Shown: in pieces, positions 1 to 6,480 of the stretch | Layout of the letters: each line of letters starts with the position of its first letter | Position numbering within the stretch: position 1 is the stretch's first letter | Assembly (NCBI GenBank): GCA_958439155.1 | Contig: CAUBUJ010000047.1 | Location: 1 to 11,486, forward strand | DNA from: an uncultured Veillonellaceae bacterium | Lineage (GTDB): Bacteria > Bacillota > Negativicutes > Veillonellales > Dialisteraceae | Length of the DNA stretch: 11,486 nucleotides | Direction: 5' to 3' | Made by a program: the position numbers and the translations under genes | The notes under the pieces: model-generated | Seen by the model: the letters and a program-made list of their open reading frames with translations, nothing else | The model's database searches: none | What the model was told of the DNA's origin: nothing

Positions 1-1450
1 CAGATTATAAGAACAATCCGTCCAGCATGAAGCCAGTCATTCAAGTTGGGTTTGGCAGCAGCCATTACCAGGATACGAATCGTGTCCATGCGGTAGAAGC
101 GGTGGGAAGCCAGGTGGCTGCAGGGGAAGATGTCTCCATCCGCAGCACAAACGATCTGACAGTTAAAGGGAGCAGCGTGGCTGGAAACAATGTCACTCTG
201 GAAGCAGGAAAAATCTTTCCTTCACTTCCTCTGCCAATACGACAGTAAGTCAGACCAATACATCTGGAAAATCCAGCGGCGCAGGGATGAGTCTTTCCGC
301 TTCCGGTACAGGCATTTATGCCAATGCATCCGCCCATAAGGGAAAGGAACAGGAAGAGACCATCAGCCATACAGAAAGCGTAGTATCTGCCTCGGATCAT
401 CTCACTATGAAGAGCGGGAAGGATACGGTCATTCATGGAGGCCAAGCGGAAGGAGAGAAAGTCGCTGCCCAGGCAGGCGGGAATTTATCGATTGCCAGCG
501 AAAAGGACAGCGACAGCTACAAGGAAAAAAACAGCTCGAAGGGCGGAAGCATCCAGATGGGAGGCAGCTATACCGCGCAGGCAGGGAAAACGAATACAGA
601 CAGCCGCTATGAAAGCGTCACCGATCAGAGCGGCATCTATGCAGGCAGTGAAGGATATGATGTAGAAGTCAAAGGAAATACCGACCTGAAAGGCGCTGTC
701 ATCGACAGCAAAGCACCGGCAGAAAAGAATGATCTTACTACCGATACTTTGACGTGGGACGATATCCAGAATAAGGCAGACTACACAGCAGGCGGCTACG
801 GCATAAGCTACAGCAAAGGCGGAAATACCAAACTCAATGAAAAAGGCTTGACGCCCAATATTACGCCTACAGTAAAAGATAATGCAGAAAGTACGACCAA
901 AGCGGGAATAGCCGAAGGAATGATCAGCATTACCGACAAGGATAACCAGAGACAGGACGTCACAAAACTCAATAGAAATACGAAAGACAGCCTGAATCAG
1001 CTGGCGCAGATATTCGATAAAGAAGACGTGAAAGAACGGCAGGAACTGATCGGAATCCTCAGCAAAGAAGGGAACCAAGCGATCCACAAACTGGCGGAAA
1101 GAAAAGGATGGAGCGAAGGAAGCACGGAAAAAGTCCTGGCACATGGCGCATTGGGAGCTATCCTTGGCGATCTGAGCGGAGGAAGCGCACTTACAGGAGC
1201 CATGACAGGAGGCGTCAGTGAGTACGTTACTGGCTATCTCGAAAAGACCAAAGGAAAAGCCTGGATGGAGGAGCATCCTGACATCGTACAGAACATTGCA
1301 GCCGTTGTAGGCGGCGCACTGGGATCACTGGCAGGAGAAGCAGAAAACGGATCTTACAATGGGCAAAGCGGAGCGAAATGGAACTTCTTGGGATTTGAGA
1401 TGGGAACCAAGGACCTACTGCAAAACAAGTTGTTAAATAAACAAGTCTAA
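1..1450 (+). pseudogene. Filamentous hemagglutinin / CdiA-like exoprotein, 3' part, frameshifted
   Basis: This is the C-terminal part of a large two-partner-secretion exoprotein of the hemagglutinin-repeat/CdiA type; the 5' end lies outside the window. Open frame runs from base 3 to the stop at 246-248, and a second frame (first ATG at 287) runs to the TAA at 1448-1450. The two join smoothly if one A is added to the A5 run at 209-213: the protein then reads ...LEAGKNLSFTSSANTTVSQ..., the usual beta-helix style repeat. After low-complexity Ser/Gly/Thr/Lys repeats (to about 700) comes a pre-toxin-like region with the motifs TKLNRNTKDSLNQLAQIFD, HKLAERKGWSEGS, LAHGALGAILGDLSGGSALTGA and IAAVVGGALGSLAGE. 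Only about 35 residues follow this, so no toxin domain is recognisable and no immunity gene follows. Such proteins normally sit on or leave the cell surface and act in adhesion or contact-dependent killing. The frameshift could be decay, phase switching or a homopolymer sequencing error; the family call is firm, the function of this copy is not. Confidence 0.82.
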
Positions 1451-1474
1451 TCAGATATAGGGAATTATCAACAA

Positions 1475-1573
1475 CTCAGCAAAGAAGGGAATAAGGCGAT
1501 TCATAAACTAGCAGAAAGTAAAGGATGGACGAAGGAAGCACCGAAAAAGTTCTGGCTCATGGCGCGTTAGGAG
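1475..1573 (+). pseudogene. Decayed duplicate of the hemagglutinin pre-toxin segment
   Basis: This stretch is a second copy of bases 1058-1157 in the gene just upstream. By eye about 86 of 100 aligned bases match, with 13 substitutions and one missing G (between 1529 and 1530). It encodes LSKEGNKAIHKLAESKGW in the same frame as the main gene, 24 bases beyond its TAA stop; the missing G then throws the frame off and a TAG follows at 1568-1570. If the G is restored, EGSTEKVLAHGALG is recovered. Orphan pre-toxin fragments downstream of CdiA-type genes are known remnants of toxin-module exchange. It has no start signal of its own and is probably not translated. Confidence 0.75.
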
Positions 1574-1612
1574 ATCGTGGAGGTTCTGGGGTATGGAGAT
1601 TTCTTCCAGCGG

Positions 1613-1664
1613 GGCGAAAGAGGAAAGTCATGGGGGATATTCTTTTTCATTTTCGCCTTTTCTC
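1613..1664 (+). terminator. Possible terminator after the hemagglutinin remnant
   Basis: GGCGAAA at 1613-1619 can pair with TTTCGCC at 1651-1657. The arms continue imperfectly inward (GGAAAG against CTTTTTC), leaving a loop of about 14 bases, and TTTTCTC follows from 1658. The stem is interrupted, so this is a weak prediction. It lies between the decayed hemagglutinin locus and the dapL promoter, where a terminator would make sense. Confidence 0.35.
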
Positions 1665-1684
1665 TGTATTTCACGGCGCAACTA

Positions 1685-1693
1685 TGTTACAAT
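1685..1693 (+). promoter_or_regulatory. Extended -10 promoter candidate for dapL
   Basis: TGTTACAAT fits the extended -10 form TGnTAnAAT and lies 38 bases before the dapL ATG in an A+T-rich stretch (about 1660-1710). No good -35 hexamer is visible at the expected distance, which extended -10 promoters tolerate. TATATA at 1700-1705 is an alternative -10. Confidence 0.4.
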
Positions 1694-1730
1694 TTACTGT
1701 ATATAAAAAACTTTGATAGGAGCTGAAATT

Positions 1731-2969
1731 ATGGCACATTGTAATGAAGCATATCTGAATCTGCAGGGATCCTACCTCTTTGCGGAAGTGAAGAAGAAGG
1801 CCGCGGCGTACCAGGAAAAGCATCCGGAGGCGGAGCTTATTTCTCTCGGTATCGGCGACGTGACGCAGCCTCTCGCGCCGGCGGTGATCGCGGCGATGCA
1901 CAAGGCGGTCGATGAAATGGCCCATATGGAGACTTTCCACGGCTACGGCCCGGAGCAGGGGTATCTGTTCCTCCGTCAGGCCATTGTGGATTTTGATTTC
2001 AAGCGCCGCGGCATCGACATTGACCCGTCGGAAATTTTTGTGAGCGACGGCGCCAAGTGTGACGTAGGCAATATCCAGGAAATTTTTGACATTGACGACG
2101 TGGTGGCTGTGACGGACCCGGTATATCCTGTCTATGTGGACAGCAATGTCATGGCCGGACGGAGCGGGAAATTTGTGAACGGCGCGTTCCAGCGCATTGA
2201 ATACCTGCCGTGCTACGAAGAATGCGGTTTCCAGCCGGCGCTTCCGAAGCACGATCCCATGATCATTTATCTCTGCTCGCCGAACAATCCCACCGGCGCG
2301 GCGATGAATAAGGAAGCGCTCACCATGTGGGTGCGCTACGCCAAGCAGACCGGTTCGGTCATTCTTTTTGACGCGGCTTATGAATGCTTCATTACAGAAG
2401 ACAACATTCCCCACAGCATTTATGAAATCGAAGGGGCCAAGGAAGTGGCTATCGAATTCCGGTCCTATTCGAAGACCGCCGGCTTTACGGGCGTACGCTG
2501 CGGCTTCTGCGTCATTCCTCATGAACTGATGCTGGAAACCAAGTCCGGCGAGAAAGTATCGGCAAACCATCTCTGGGACCGCCGGCAGTGCACCAAGTTC
2601 AACGGCGTTTCCTACATCGTCCAGCGCGGCGCCGCGGCGATTTATACCGAAGAGGGGCAGAAGGAAATTCACGCCACCCTTGATATTTATAAGAAGAATG
2701 CCCAGATGATTCTGGAAGGCGCCAAGGAAGCAGGTCTTCCTGCGTGCGGCGGCACGAACAGCCCCTATGTATGGCTCACTGTGCCGGAAGGCATGACCAG
2801 CTGGGATTTCTTTGATTTCCTTCTCACGAAGGCGCAGATCATCTGTACCCCCGGCTCGGGATTTGGTCCCTGCGGCGAAGGGTATGTGCGGCTCACTGCG
2901 TTCAATACGCCGGAAAAGACAGCGGAAGCGGTAGCGCGGATGAAGAAGGCGCTGGCAGAGCGGAAATAA
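1731..2969 (+). CDS. dapL: LL-diaminopimelate aminotransferase
   Basis: This PLP enzyme (412 aa) moves an amino group from glutamate to tetrahydrodipicolinate, giving LL-2,6-diaminopimelate in one step and bypassing the succinylase and acetylase branches. The product serves lysine and peptidoglycan synthesis in the cytoplasm. The fold-type I aminotransferase layout is clear: substrate-side N-terminus with SYLFAEV (14-20) and LGIGDVTQPL (39-48), FVSDGAKCD (103-111), the CSPNNPTG motif (182-189), PLP contacts D214 and Y217 in LFDAAYE, and the Schiff-base lysine K248 in SYSKTAGFTG. Length matches the family (about 410 aa). ATG 1731 was chosen because TAGGAG lies at 1717-1722, eight bases before it; an in-frame TTG at 1713 overlaps that site and would be poor. 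It is followed by ychF after 125 bases with only weak hairpins between. A confident assignment. Confidence 0.95.
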   Translation: MAHCNEAYLNLQGSYLFAEVKKKAAAYQEKHPEAELISLGIGDVTQPLAPAVIAAMHKAVDEMAHMETFHGYGPEQGYLFLRQAIVDFDFKRRGIDIDPSEIFVSDGAKCDVGNIQEIFDIDDVVAVTDPVYPVYVDSNVMAGRSGKFVNGAFQRIEYLPCYEECGFQPALPKHDPMIIYLCSPNNPTGAAMNKEALTMWVRYAKQTGSVILFDAAYECFITEDNIPHSIYEIEGAKEVAIEFRSYSKTAGFTGVRCGFCVIPHELMLETKSGEKVSANHLWDRRQCTKFNGVSYIVQRGAAAIYTEEGQKEIHATLDIYKKNAQMILEGAKEAGLPACGGTNSPYVWLTVPEGMTSWDFFDFLLTKAQIICTPGSGFGPCGEGYVRLTAFNTPEKTAEAVARMKKALAERK

Positions 2970-2997
2970 GCTGCGCGCTTTATCGTGAATACAGCAG

Positions 2998-3058
2998 GAA
3001 GGGGAATTTGTCCCTTTCCCGGAAGACTTGAGACAGGGAAACCGGCCTCAAGCCTTTT
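2998..3058 (+). terminator. Weak hairpins in the dapL-ychF gap
   Basis: GAAGGGGA at 2998-3005 pairs with TCCCTTTC at 3011-3018 (8 bp with one G-T pair, 5-base loop). CTTGAG at 3027-3032 pairs with CTCAAG at 3047-3052 and is followed by CCTTTTT. The second resembles a weak intrinsic terminator or partial terminator, with a short stem and a 14-base loop, so ychF may be partly transcribed from upstream. Confidence 0.35.
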
Positions 3059-3094
3059 TCATGAACACGGGCCCGGCCCGGACAGGGGGATTTT

Positions 3095-4201
3095 ATGAGT
3101 ACAAATCTGCAGATCGGTATCGTAGGCCTTCCCAATGTGGGAAAGTCGACATTGTTTAACGCCATTACCAAGGCTGGGGCGGAAGCGGCGAATTTCCCTT
3201 TCTGCACCATTGAGCCAAACGTTGGCGTGGTAGAAGTGCCGGATCACCGGCTCTATGACCTGGCAGGCATTTTCAAGCCGAAGAAGACCACGCCTGCTTT
3301 CACCCGCTTCGTAGACATCGCCGGCCTTGTGGCGGGAGCGTCCAAAGGGGAAGGTTTGGGAAACCAGTTCCTGAGCCATATCCGGGAGACCGACGCCATC
3401 GCCCATGTGGTGCGCTGTTTCGAGGACGGCAATATTACCCACGTGGAAGGGTCTGTGGACCCTGTGCGGGATATGGATATCATCAATACGGAGCTCTGCC
3501 TGGCCGATCTGGACAGCGTGGACAAGAAGAAGACAAAGACCGCAAAGCTTGCCCAGGCGGGGATCAAGGAGGCCAAGGGACAGCTGGCGGTGCTGGAAAA
3601 AGTGTACAATGCCCTTTCTGAAGGGAAGCCGGCACGGTCTCTCGATCTTTCCGAAGATGACCTGGAAATTCTGAAGGAGCTGAATCTCCTCACCTTGAAG
3701 CCTGTGCTGTACGTGCTGAATACAGCGGAAGACGACATCGCCGATCCTATGGCCAATCCTTTCGTCCAGAAGGCAGCGGCCCAGGCGGAGAAGGAAGGGG
3801 CGAAATGGGTGCCCATTTCCGCGGAAATTGAGCAGGAAGTGTCCGAGCTGGACGGGGACGAAGCAAAAGCGTTCCTTGCGGATCTGGGAGAAGAGGAACC
3901 GGGGCTGAACCGCCTCATCCGTTCCGCTTATTCTCTCCTGGGGCTGATCAATTTCTTCACTGTCGGCCCTGATGAATGCCGTTCCTGGACGGTGCGCGCC
4001 CACACAAAGGCGCCGAAAGCGGCAGGAAAGATTCACACCGATATTGAGAGAGGCTTCATTCGCGCGGAAATCGTGACCTATGAAGATCTCATGGCATGCG
4101 GCTCGTTCAATGCGGTCCGTGAAAAAGGGCTTCTCCGGGTGGAAGGAAAAGACTACGAGATCCAGGACGGAGACGTAGCGTACTTCCGCTTCAATGTGTA
4201 A
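3095..4201 (+). CDS. ychF: Redox/ribosome-associated ATPase YchF (OLA1-type, Obg-related P-loop NTPase)
   Basis: YchF is a universally conserved cytoplasmic P-loop NTPase of the Obg family that prefers ATP, binds ribosomes and is linked to translation and stress responses. The 368-residue protein matches the family's usual length of about 363. Visible motifs are G1 GLPNVGKST (11-19), G3 DIAGLV (74-79) with the hydrophobic residue after the Gly typical of this class, GASKGEGLGNQFL just after it, and a non-canonical G4 NTAED (209-213) in place of NKxD, which explains the loss of strict GTP specificity. A coiled-coil helical insert lies at about 130-200. The C-terminal TGS-like domain starts near 290 (NFFTVGPDECRSWTVRAHT) and ends in YFRFNV. 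ATG 3095 has AGGGGGA four bases upstream, a rather tight spacing; the protein starts at the expected place. It ends 20 bases before a strong terminator. Confidence 0.96.
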   Translation: MSTNLQIGIVGLPNVGKSTLFNAITKAGAEAANFPFCTIEPNVGVVEVPDHRLYDLAGIFKPKKTTPAFTRFVDIAGLVAGASKGEGLGNQFLSHIRETDAIAHVVRCFEDGNITHVEGSVDPVRDMDIINTELCLADLDSVDKKKTKTAKLAQAGIKEAKGQLAVLEKVYNALSEGKPARSLDLSEDDLEILKELNLLTLKPVLYVLNTAEDDIADPMANPFVQKAAAQAEKEGAKWVPISAEIEQEVSELDGDEAKAFLADLGEEEPGLNRLIRSAYSLLGLINFFTVGPDECRSWTVRAHTKAPKAAGKIHTDIERGFIRAEIVTYEDLMACGSFNAVREKGLLRVEGKDYEIQDGDVAYFRFNV

Positions 4202-4221
4202 GGCCTGTCTGATTAAAAGAA

Positions 4222-4270
4222 AATAGAAAACCCCGGTTCCATGGCGATGATGGAACCGGGGTTTTCTATT
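4222..4270. terminator. Bidirectional intrinsic terminator between ychF and the DeoR gene
   Basis: A perfect 21-bp inverted repeat (4222-4242 with 4250-4270) has a 7-base loop GGCGATG. The GC-rich core (CCCCGGTTCCAT) is flanked on each side by an AAAA/TTTT run, so it reads as a terminator in both directions. It lies between the convergent ends of ychF (+, ends 4201) and the regulator (-, ends 4278). Confidence 0.93.
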
Positions 4271-4277
4271 GCCTTTT

Positions 4278-5036
4278 TTAAAGGATTTCGATGCCTCTGG
4301 CGAGGTATTTGGATTTTTCTTCTGCAGGGATCCGGTTGTCCATAAAAATGGGGGGCATGGACTGGGGCGGAAAAACCTGGCGCTTGGCGACGCGTCCTGC
4401 CTTGGTGGAGTCCATAATAGCGGCGCACTGACGGGCATTGCGGAAAGCGGTCTGCATGACAGGAATTTCTTCCATGCGGAAATCGGTGAGTCCTGCCGTG
4501 AGCTCGAGAGAATTTACGGAGAGGAAGCACAGGTCCGGATAGAGGGACGCCACCTGGCGGAGGCATTCCGCGCCGCCTGTAGACTGCTCTTCCCCATTGA
4601 GGAAACCGCCCAGAATCTGCACATGGCACCGGGGATTGGCGGCGGCAGCGGCAGCGGCGGCGATATTGTTGGTGATCACCGTGCAGGGAATCATTGCCCG
4701 GGTCAGCTCTCTGGCGAAAATGGTATTGGTCGTACCGGAATTGAGGAAAATTACGTCTCCCTTCTTCACCCATTCAAGAGCCTTCCGGGACGCTTCTTTT
4801 TTGAGCTCAATATTGATGATTTCCCGTCCTTTGAAGGAATAAAACTGTTCCTTTCGGCGGAGAGCCTTCGCGCCGCCTCGGATATATTGGAGGAGACCAT
4901 CCCGGTCCATGGATTTCAGATCCCGTCGGATGGTGTCGATGGATACGCCCAGGGTGAGGGATAAATCTTCCAGTTTTAAAAGGGGCCGCTCTTCCAGAGC
5001 TTTCAGAATGAGGGCGCGCCGTTCTTCCTGTATCAT
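4278..5036 (-). CDS. DeoR-family transcriptional regulator, probably of the phosphonate genes
   Basis: This 252-residue protein has the two-domain layout of DeoR/GlpR repressors. A winged helix-turn-helix lies at about 1-58 (LEDLSLTLGVSIDTIRRDLK then GLLQYIRGGA). A DeoR-type sensor domain lies at about 75-245, with GDVIFLNSGTTN (93-104), TVITNNIA (119-126), ILGG (141-144), QSTGG (151-155), GLTDF (182-186) and MDSTKAG (208-214). Members usually bind a phosphorylated metabolite in this second domain and then release DNA. The start codon has AAAGGAG five bases upstream on the - strand. It is divergent from phnX across about 400 bases, so control of the phn operon and of itself is the natural guess; phosphonoacetaldehyde or a related phosphonate is a possible ligand, unproven. 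Eight alanines in a row (126-133) are encoded by a GCN repeat, unusual for the family. Confidence 0.9.
   Translation of the reverse strand: MIQEERRALILKALEERPLLKLEDLSLTLGVSIDTIRRDLKSMDRDGLLQYIRGGAKALRRKEQFYSFKGREIINIELKKEASRKALEWVKKGDVIFLNSGTTNTIFARELTRAMIPCTVITNNIAAAAAAAANPRCHVQILGGFLNGEEQSTGGAECLRQVASLYPDLCFLSVNSLELTAGLTDFRMEEIPVMQTAFRNARQCAAIMDSTKAGRVAKRQVFPPQSMPPIFMDNRIPAEEKSKYLARGIEIL
4638..4661 (-). repeat. Eight-codon GCC/GCT alanine repeat inside the DeoR gene
   Basis: Eight consecutive alanine codons, six GCC and two GCT read on the - strand, encode A126-A133 just after TVITNNI in the sensor domain. Changes in copy number would move in steps of three bases and keep the frame. Confidence 0.9.
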
Positions 5037-5085
5037 AGAAACTCCTTTCCGTGATTTCCCATTTTAAGGGTATGATGCTTTCTGT

Positions 5086-5097
5086 ATTGTAGACAAT
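5086..5097. promoter_or_regulatory. Palindrome ATTGTAGACAAT, candidate operator
   Basis: Five-base arms ATTGT/ACAAT flank a two-base centre. The site overlaps the predicted -10 of the regulator gene, so a protein bound here would block its transcription, as expected for autoregulation. Assignment to the DeoR protein is inference from position only. Confidence 0.35.
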
Positions 5098-5114
5098 CCT
5101 TTCTTTCCGCGCAA
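5086..5114 (-). promoter_or_regulatory. Candidate promoter of the DeoR-family gene
   Basis: Read on the - strand, TTGCGC (5109-5114) and TACAAT (5086-5091) are separated by 17 bases. The -10 matches consensus at five of six positions; the -35 only at TTG. It lies about 50 bases upstream of the regulator's start codon. No other good pair was seen on this strand nearby. Confidence 0.5.
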
Positions 5115-5136
5115 TGCCGTTATGGACTGTGTATGC

Positions 5137-5155
5137 TGAAATTTGCAGTATTTCA
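5137..5155. promoter_or_regulatory. Inverted repeat TGAAAT-N7-ATTTCA in the divergent intergenic region
   Basis: Six-base arms with a seven-base spacer (TTGCAGT) lie between the regulator and phnX. It is a possible second operator or looping site; its arms differ from those of the palindrome at 5086, so both need not bind the same protein. Confidence 0.3.
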
Positions 5156-5221
5156 ATGAAAATCTGATGCATCCTGTGCTGAGTTGGAATGGGAATATGG
5201 AGAAAATCTATGGAAAAAGAG

Positions 5222-5250
5222 AAAAAATCCCTGATTTTATGGGATTTTTT
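5222..5250 (+). terminator. Terminator-like hairpin upstream of phnX
   Basis: AAAAAATCCC (5222-5231) pairs perfectly with GGGATTTTTT (5241-5250) across a nine-base loop. Only three pairs are G-C, so the stem is A-T-heavy, but it ends in T6. It lies about 190 bases before phnX with no gene ending nearby, so it could be an attenuator in a long phnX leader, a guard against antisense transcription, or a regulator site. The rest of 5037-5441 shows no RNA gene, riboswitch or small coding region that I can support. Confidence 0.45.
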
Positions 5251-5349
5251 ATGGAATGATGGAGCGGGAAAGTTCCTTTCCCCTCCCTGCCCGAACTTGC
5301 CGCAATTTACGAAAGTTTTGCTGTATTTTTCGATCATTTTACTTTTTAT

Positions 5350-5380
5350 TTGTCTAGGATTCATGGACAGCCCGTATGAT
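5350..5380 (+). promoter_or_regulatory. Weak promoter candidate for phnX
   Basis: TTGTCT (5350-5355) and TATGAT (5375-5380) are separated by 19 bases, two more than ideal. It lies about 60 bases before the phnX ATG in the expected place and downstream of the hairpin at 5222-5250. Other A+T-rich pairs at about 5297-5330 are no better. Confidence 0.3.
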
Positions 5381-5441
5381 GAAGACATGAAAACAAGTTC
5401 AAGTTCTTCTGACGAAGAGGAAAAGAAAAGGAGAAAATACC

Positions 5442-6209
5442 ATGAAGTGGGAAGGCATGATTTTTGACTGGGCCGGGACGACTGTCGATTTCGGATCCAT
5501 GGCTCCGGTGGAAGTATTCAAGGAAATTTTCAAAGAAGCGGGGATTCCCGTTACGGACGAAGAAGTGAGAAAGCCCATGGGCATGCTGAAGTGGGATCAC
5601 ATCAAGACCATGCTGGCTATGCCGGAAATTAAGAAGGCCTGGACGGAAAAATACGGCGCTGCTCCGACCGACTCCGATGTGAACCGTCTTTATGCCCGGT
5701 TTGAACCGATGGTGCTGAAGGTCCTGGCCCGCGGCGTGGAACTGAAGCCTTATGTATGCGACACCATCGATACCCTTCGCGGCCGGGGATATAAAATGGG
5801 CAGCACCACCGGATTCAATGATGCTATGATGGCTCTCGTCGTGCCCTCCGCGCGGGCGCAGGGCTATGAACCGGATTACTGGGTGACGCCGGACAGCACC
5901 GACGGCAAGGGACGTCCTTATCCGTACATGATTTTCCTCAATATGATGCACTTCGGCTGGTCTGAGACGGGAAAGGTTTTGAAAGTGGGCGATACGGTCG
6001 CGGACATTGAAGAAGGAAAGCATGCCGGCTGCAAAACGGCGGGTATCGTCGTAGGAAGCTCTGTAATGGGTCTCACCCGGGCGGAATACGAAGCGCTTTC
6101 TGAAGAAGAGAAAAAAGCGGCAGAAGAAAGAACGGCGGAAGTCTATAAAAAGGCCGGCGCCGATTACATCCTCCACGATATCCGGGATCTTCTGGACCTG
6201 GCAGAATAA
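5442..6209 (+). CDS. phnX: Phosphonoacetaldehyde hydrolase (phosphonatase)
   Basis: PhnX is a cytoplasmic, Mg-dependent HAD-superfamily enzyme that cleaves the C-P bond of phosphonoacetaldehyde, giving acetaldehyde and phosphate. The 255-residue protein shows every family hallmark: nucleophile D9 in MIFDWAGTTVDFG (6-18), the Schiff-base lysine K50 in RKPMGMLKWDH, which is specific to phosphonatase among HAD enzymes, HAD motif II GSTTGF (120-125), VTPD (148-151) and metal-binding acids D184 and D188 in VGDTVADIEEGKHAG. The layout parallels the well-studied Bacillus cereus enzyme, whose D12 and K53 align with an offset of three. The start has AAGGAG (5428-5433) eight bases upstream. It is the first gene of the + strand phn set and divergent from the DeoR-family gene. 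The usual partner phnW, which makes the substrate from 2-aminoethylphosphonate, is not next to it. Confidence 0.96.
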   Translation: MKWEGMIFDWAGTTVDFGSMAPVEVFKEIFKEAGIPVTDEEVRKPMGMLKWDHIKTMLAMPEIKKAWTEKYGAAPTDSDVNRLYARFEPMVLKVLARGVELKPYVCDTIDTLRGRGYKMGSTTGFNDAMMALVVPSARAQGYEPDYWVTPDSTDGKGRPYPYMIFLNMMHFGWSETGKVLKVGDTVADIEEGKHAGCKTAGIVVGSSVMGLTRAEYEALSEEEKKAAEERTAEVYKKAGADYILHDIRDLLDLAE

Positions 6210-6230
6210 TTGCTTTTACCGCTGTGACCG

Positions 6231-6252
6231 GGCGCCATACAAGACGGGCGCC
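6231..6252. repeat. Repeated GGCGCC palindromes after phnX
   Basis: GGCGCC at 6231-6236 and again at 6247-6252 can pair with each other across a ten-base loop. It lies in the 271-base gap between phnX and phnD and could be a short mRNA hairpin; no T-run follows. Confidence 0.4.
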
Positions 6253-6303
6253 TGCATCCAGCGGCAGAATGGGTCCTGTATCCCTGTTCCCCTGTATGGG
6301 AAA

Positions 6304-6333
6304 AATTCATTCTCCCGCTCGTGAGAATGAATT
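6304..6333 (+). terminator. 11-bp hairpin between phnX and phnD
   Basis: AATTCATTCTC (6304-6314) pairs perfectly with GAGAATGAATT (6323-6333) around an eight-base loop. The following bases (GTGATTTTCTC) are only loosely T-rich, so it may be a partial terminator or an mRNA-stabilising hairpin that separates phnX from the transporter genes. The same inverted repeat could also be a protein site. Confidence 0.5.
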
Positions 6334-6382
6334 GTGATTTTCTCATGTTTCTGCCGTTTGATGCGGGCATCCGATGGAAGGC

Positions 6383-6410
6383 CTGTCATACTTTCCTGAA
6401 CAAGTACATA
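6383..6410 (+). promoter_or_regulatory. Possible weak promoter before phnD
   Basis: CTGTCA (6383-6388) and TACATA (6405-6410) are 16 bases apart and match consensus at four and three positions. Together with the hairpins upstream and the 271-base gap, this allows a separate transcript for phnD onward. A GTCCCG/CGGGAC hairpin (6419-6436, six-base loop) sits just downstream, in the presumed leader. Confidence 0.22.
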
Positions 6411-6480
6411 GTCAGAGGGTCCCGGAAGGACGGGACAAGTGATTTCTGAAAGCCCTGGAGAGGCAAAGGAGAAATTGAAA

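Noticed and set aside
485..1276. Long open frame on the - strand inside the hemagglutinin gene
   Set aside because: It is antisense to a recognisable protein family, and its translation is Phe/Ser/Cys-rich with no domain; it is a shadow of the repeat coding sequence.
1525..1716. Small + strand open frame beginning DEGSTEKVLAHGALG
   Set aside because: Its start is a fragment of the duplicated pre-toxin segment and the rest runs through the promoter region of dapL; it is better read as part of the decayed duplicate than as a gene.
3059..4438. 459-codon open frame antisense to ychF
   Set aside because: It spans ychF, the shared terminator and the end of the regulator gene, has a His/Arg-rich composition and no recognisable domain; the strong YchF motifs lie on the other strand.
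5189..5467. Small + strand open frame upstream of phnX (92 codons)
   Set aside because: It runs through the hairpin at 5222-5250 and into phnX in another frame, has no convincing ribosome binding site and resembles no known protein.
6383..6402. CTGTCAT followed by CTGAACA, resembling a Pho box upstream of phnD
   Set aside because: The first half matches a PhoB half-site but the second is poor and the repeat period is 13 rather than the required 11 bases, so I do not call phosphate-starvation control.
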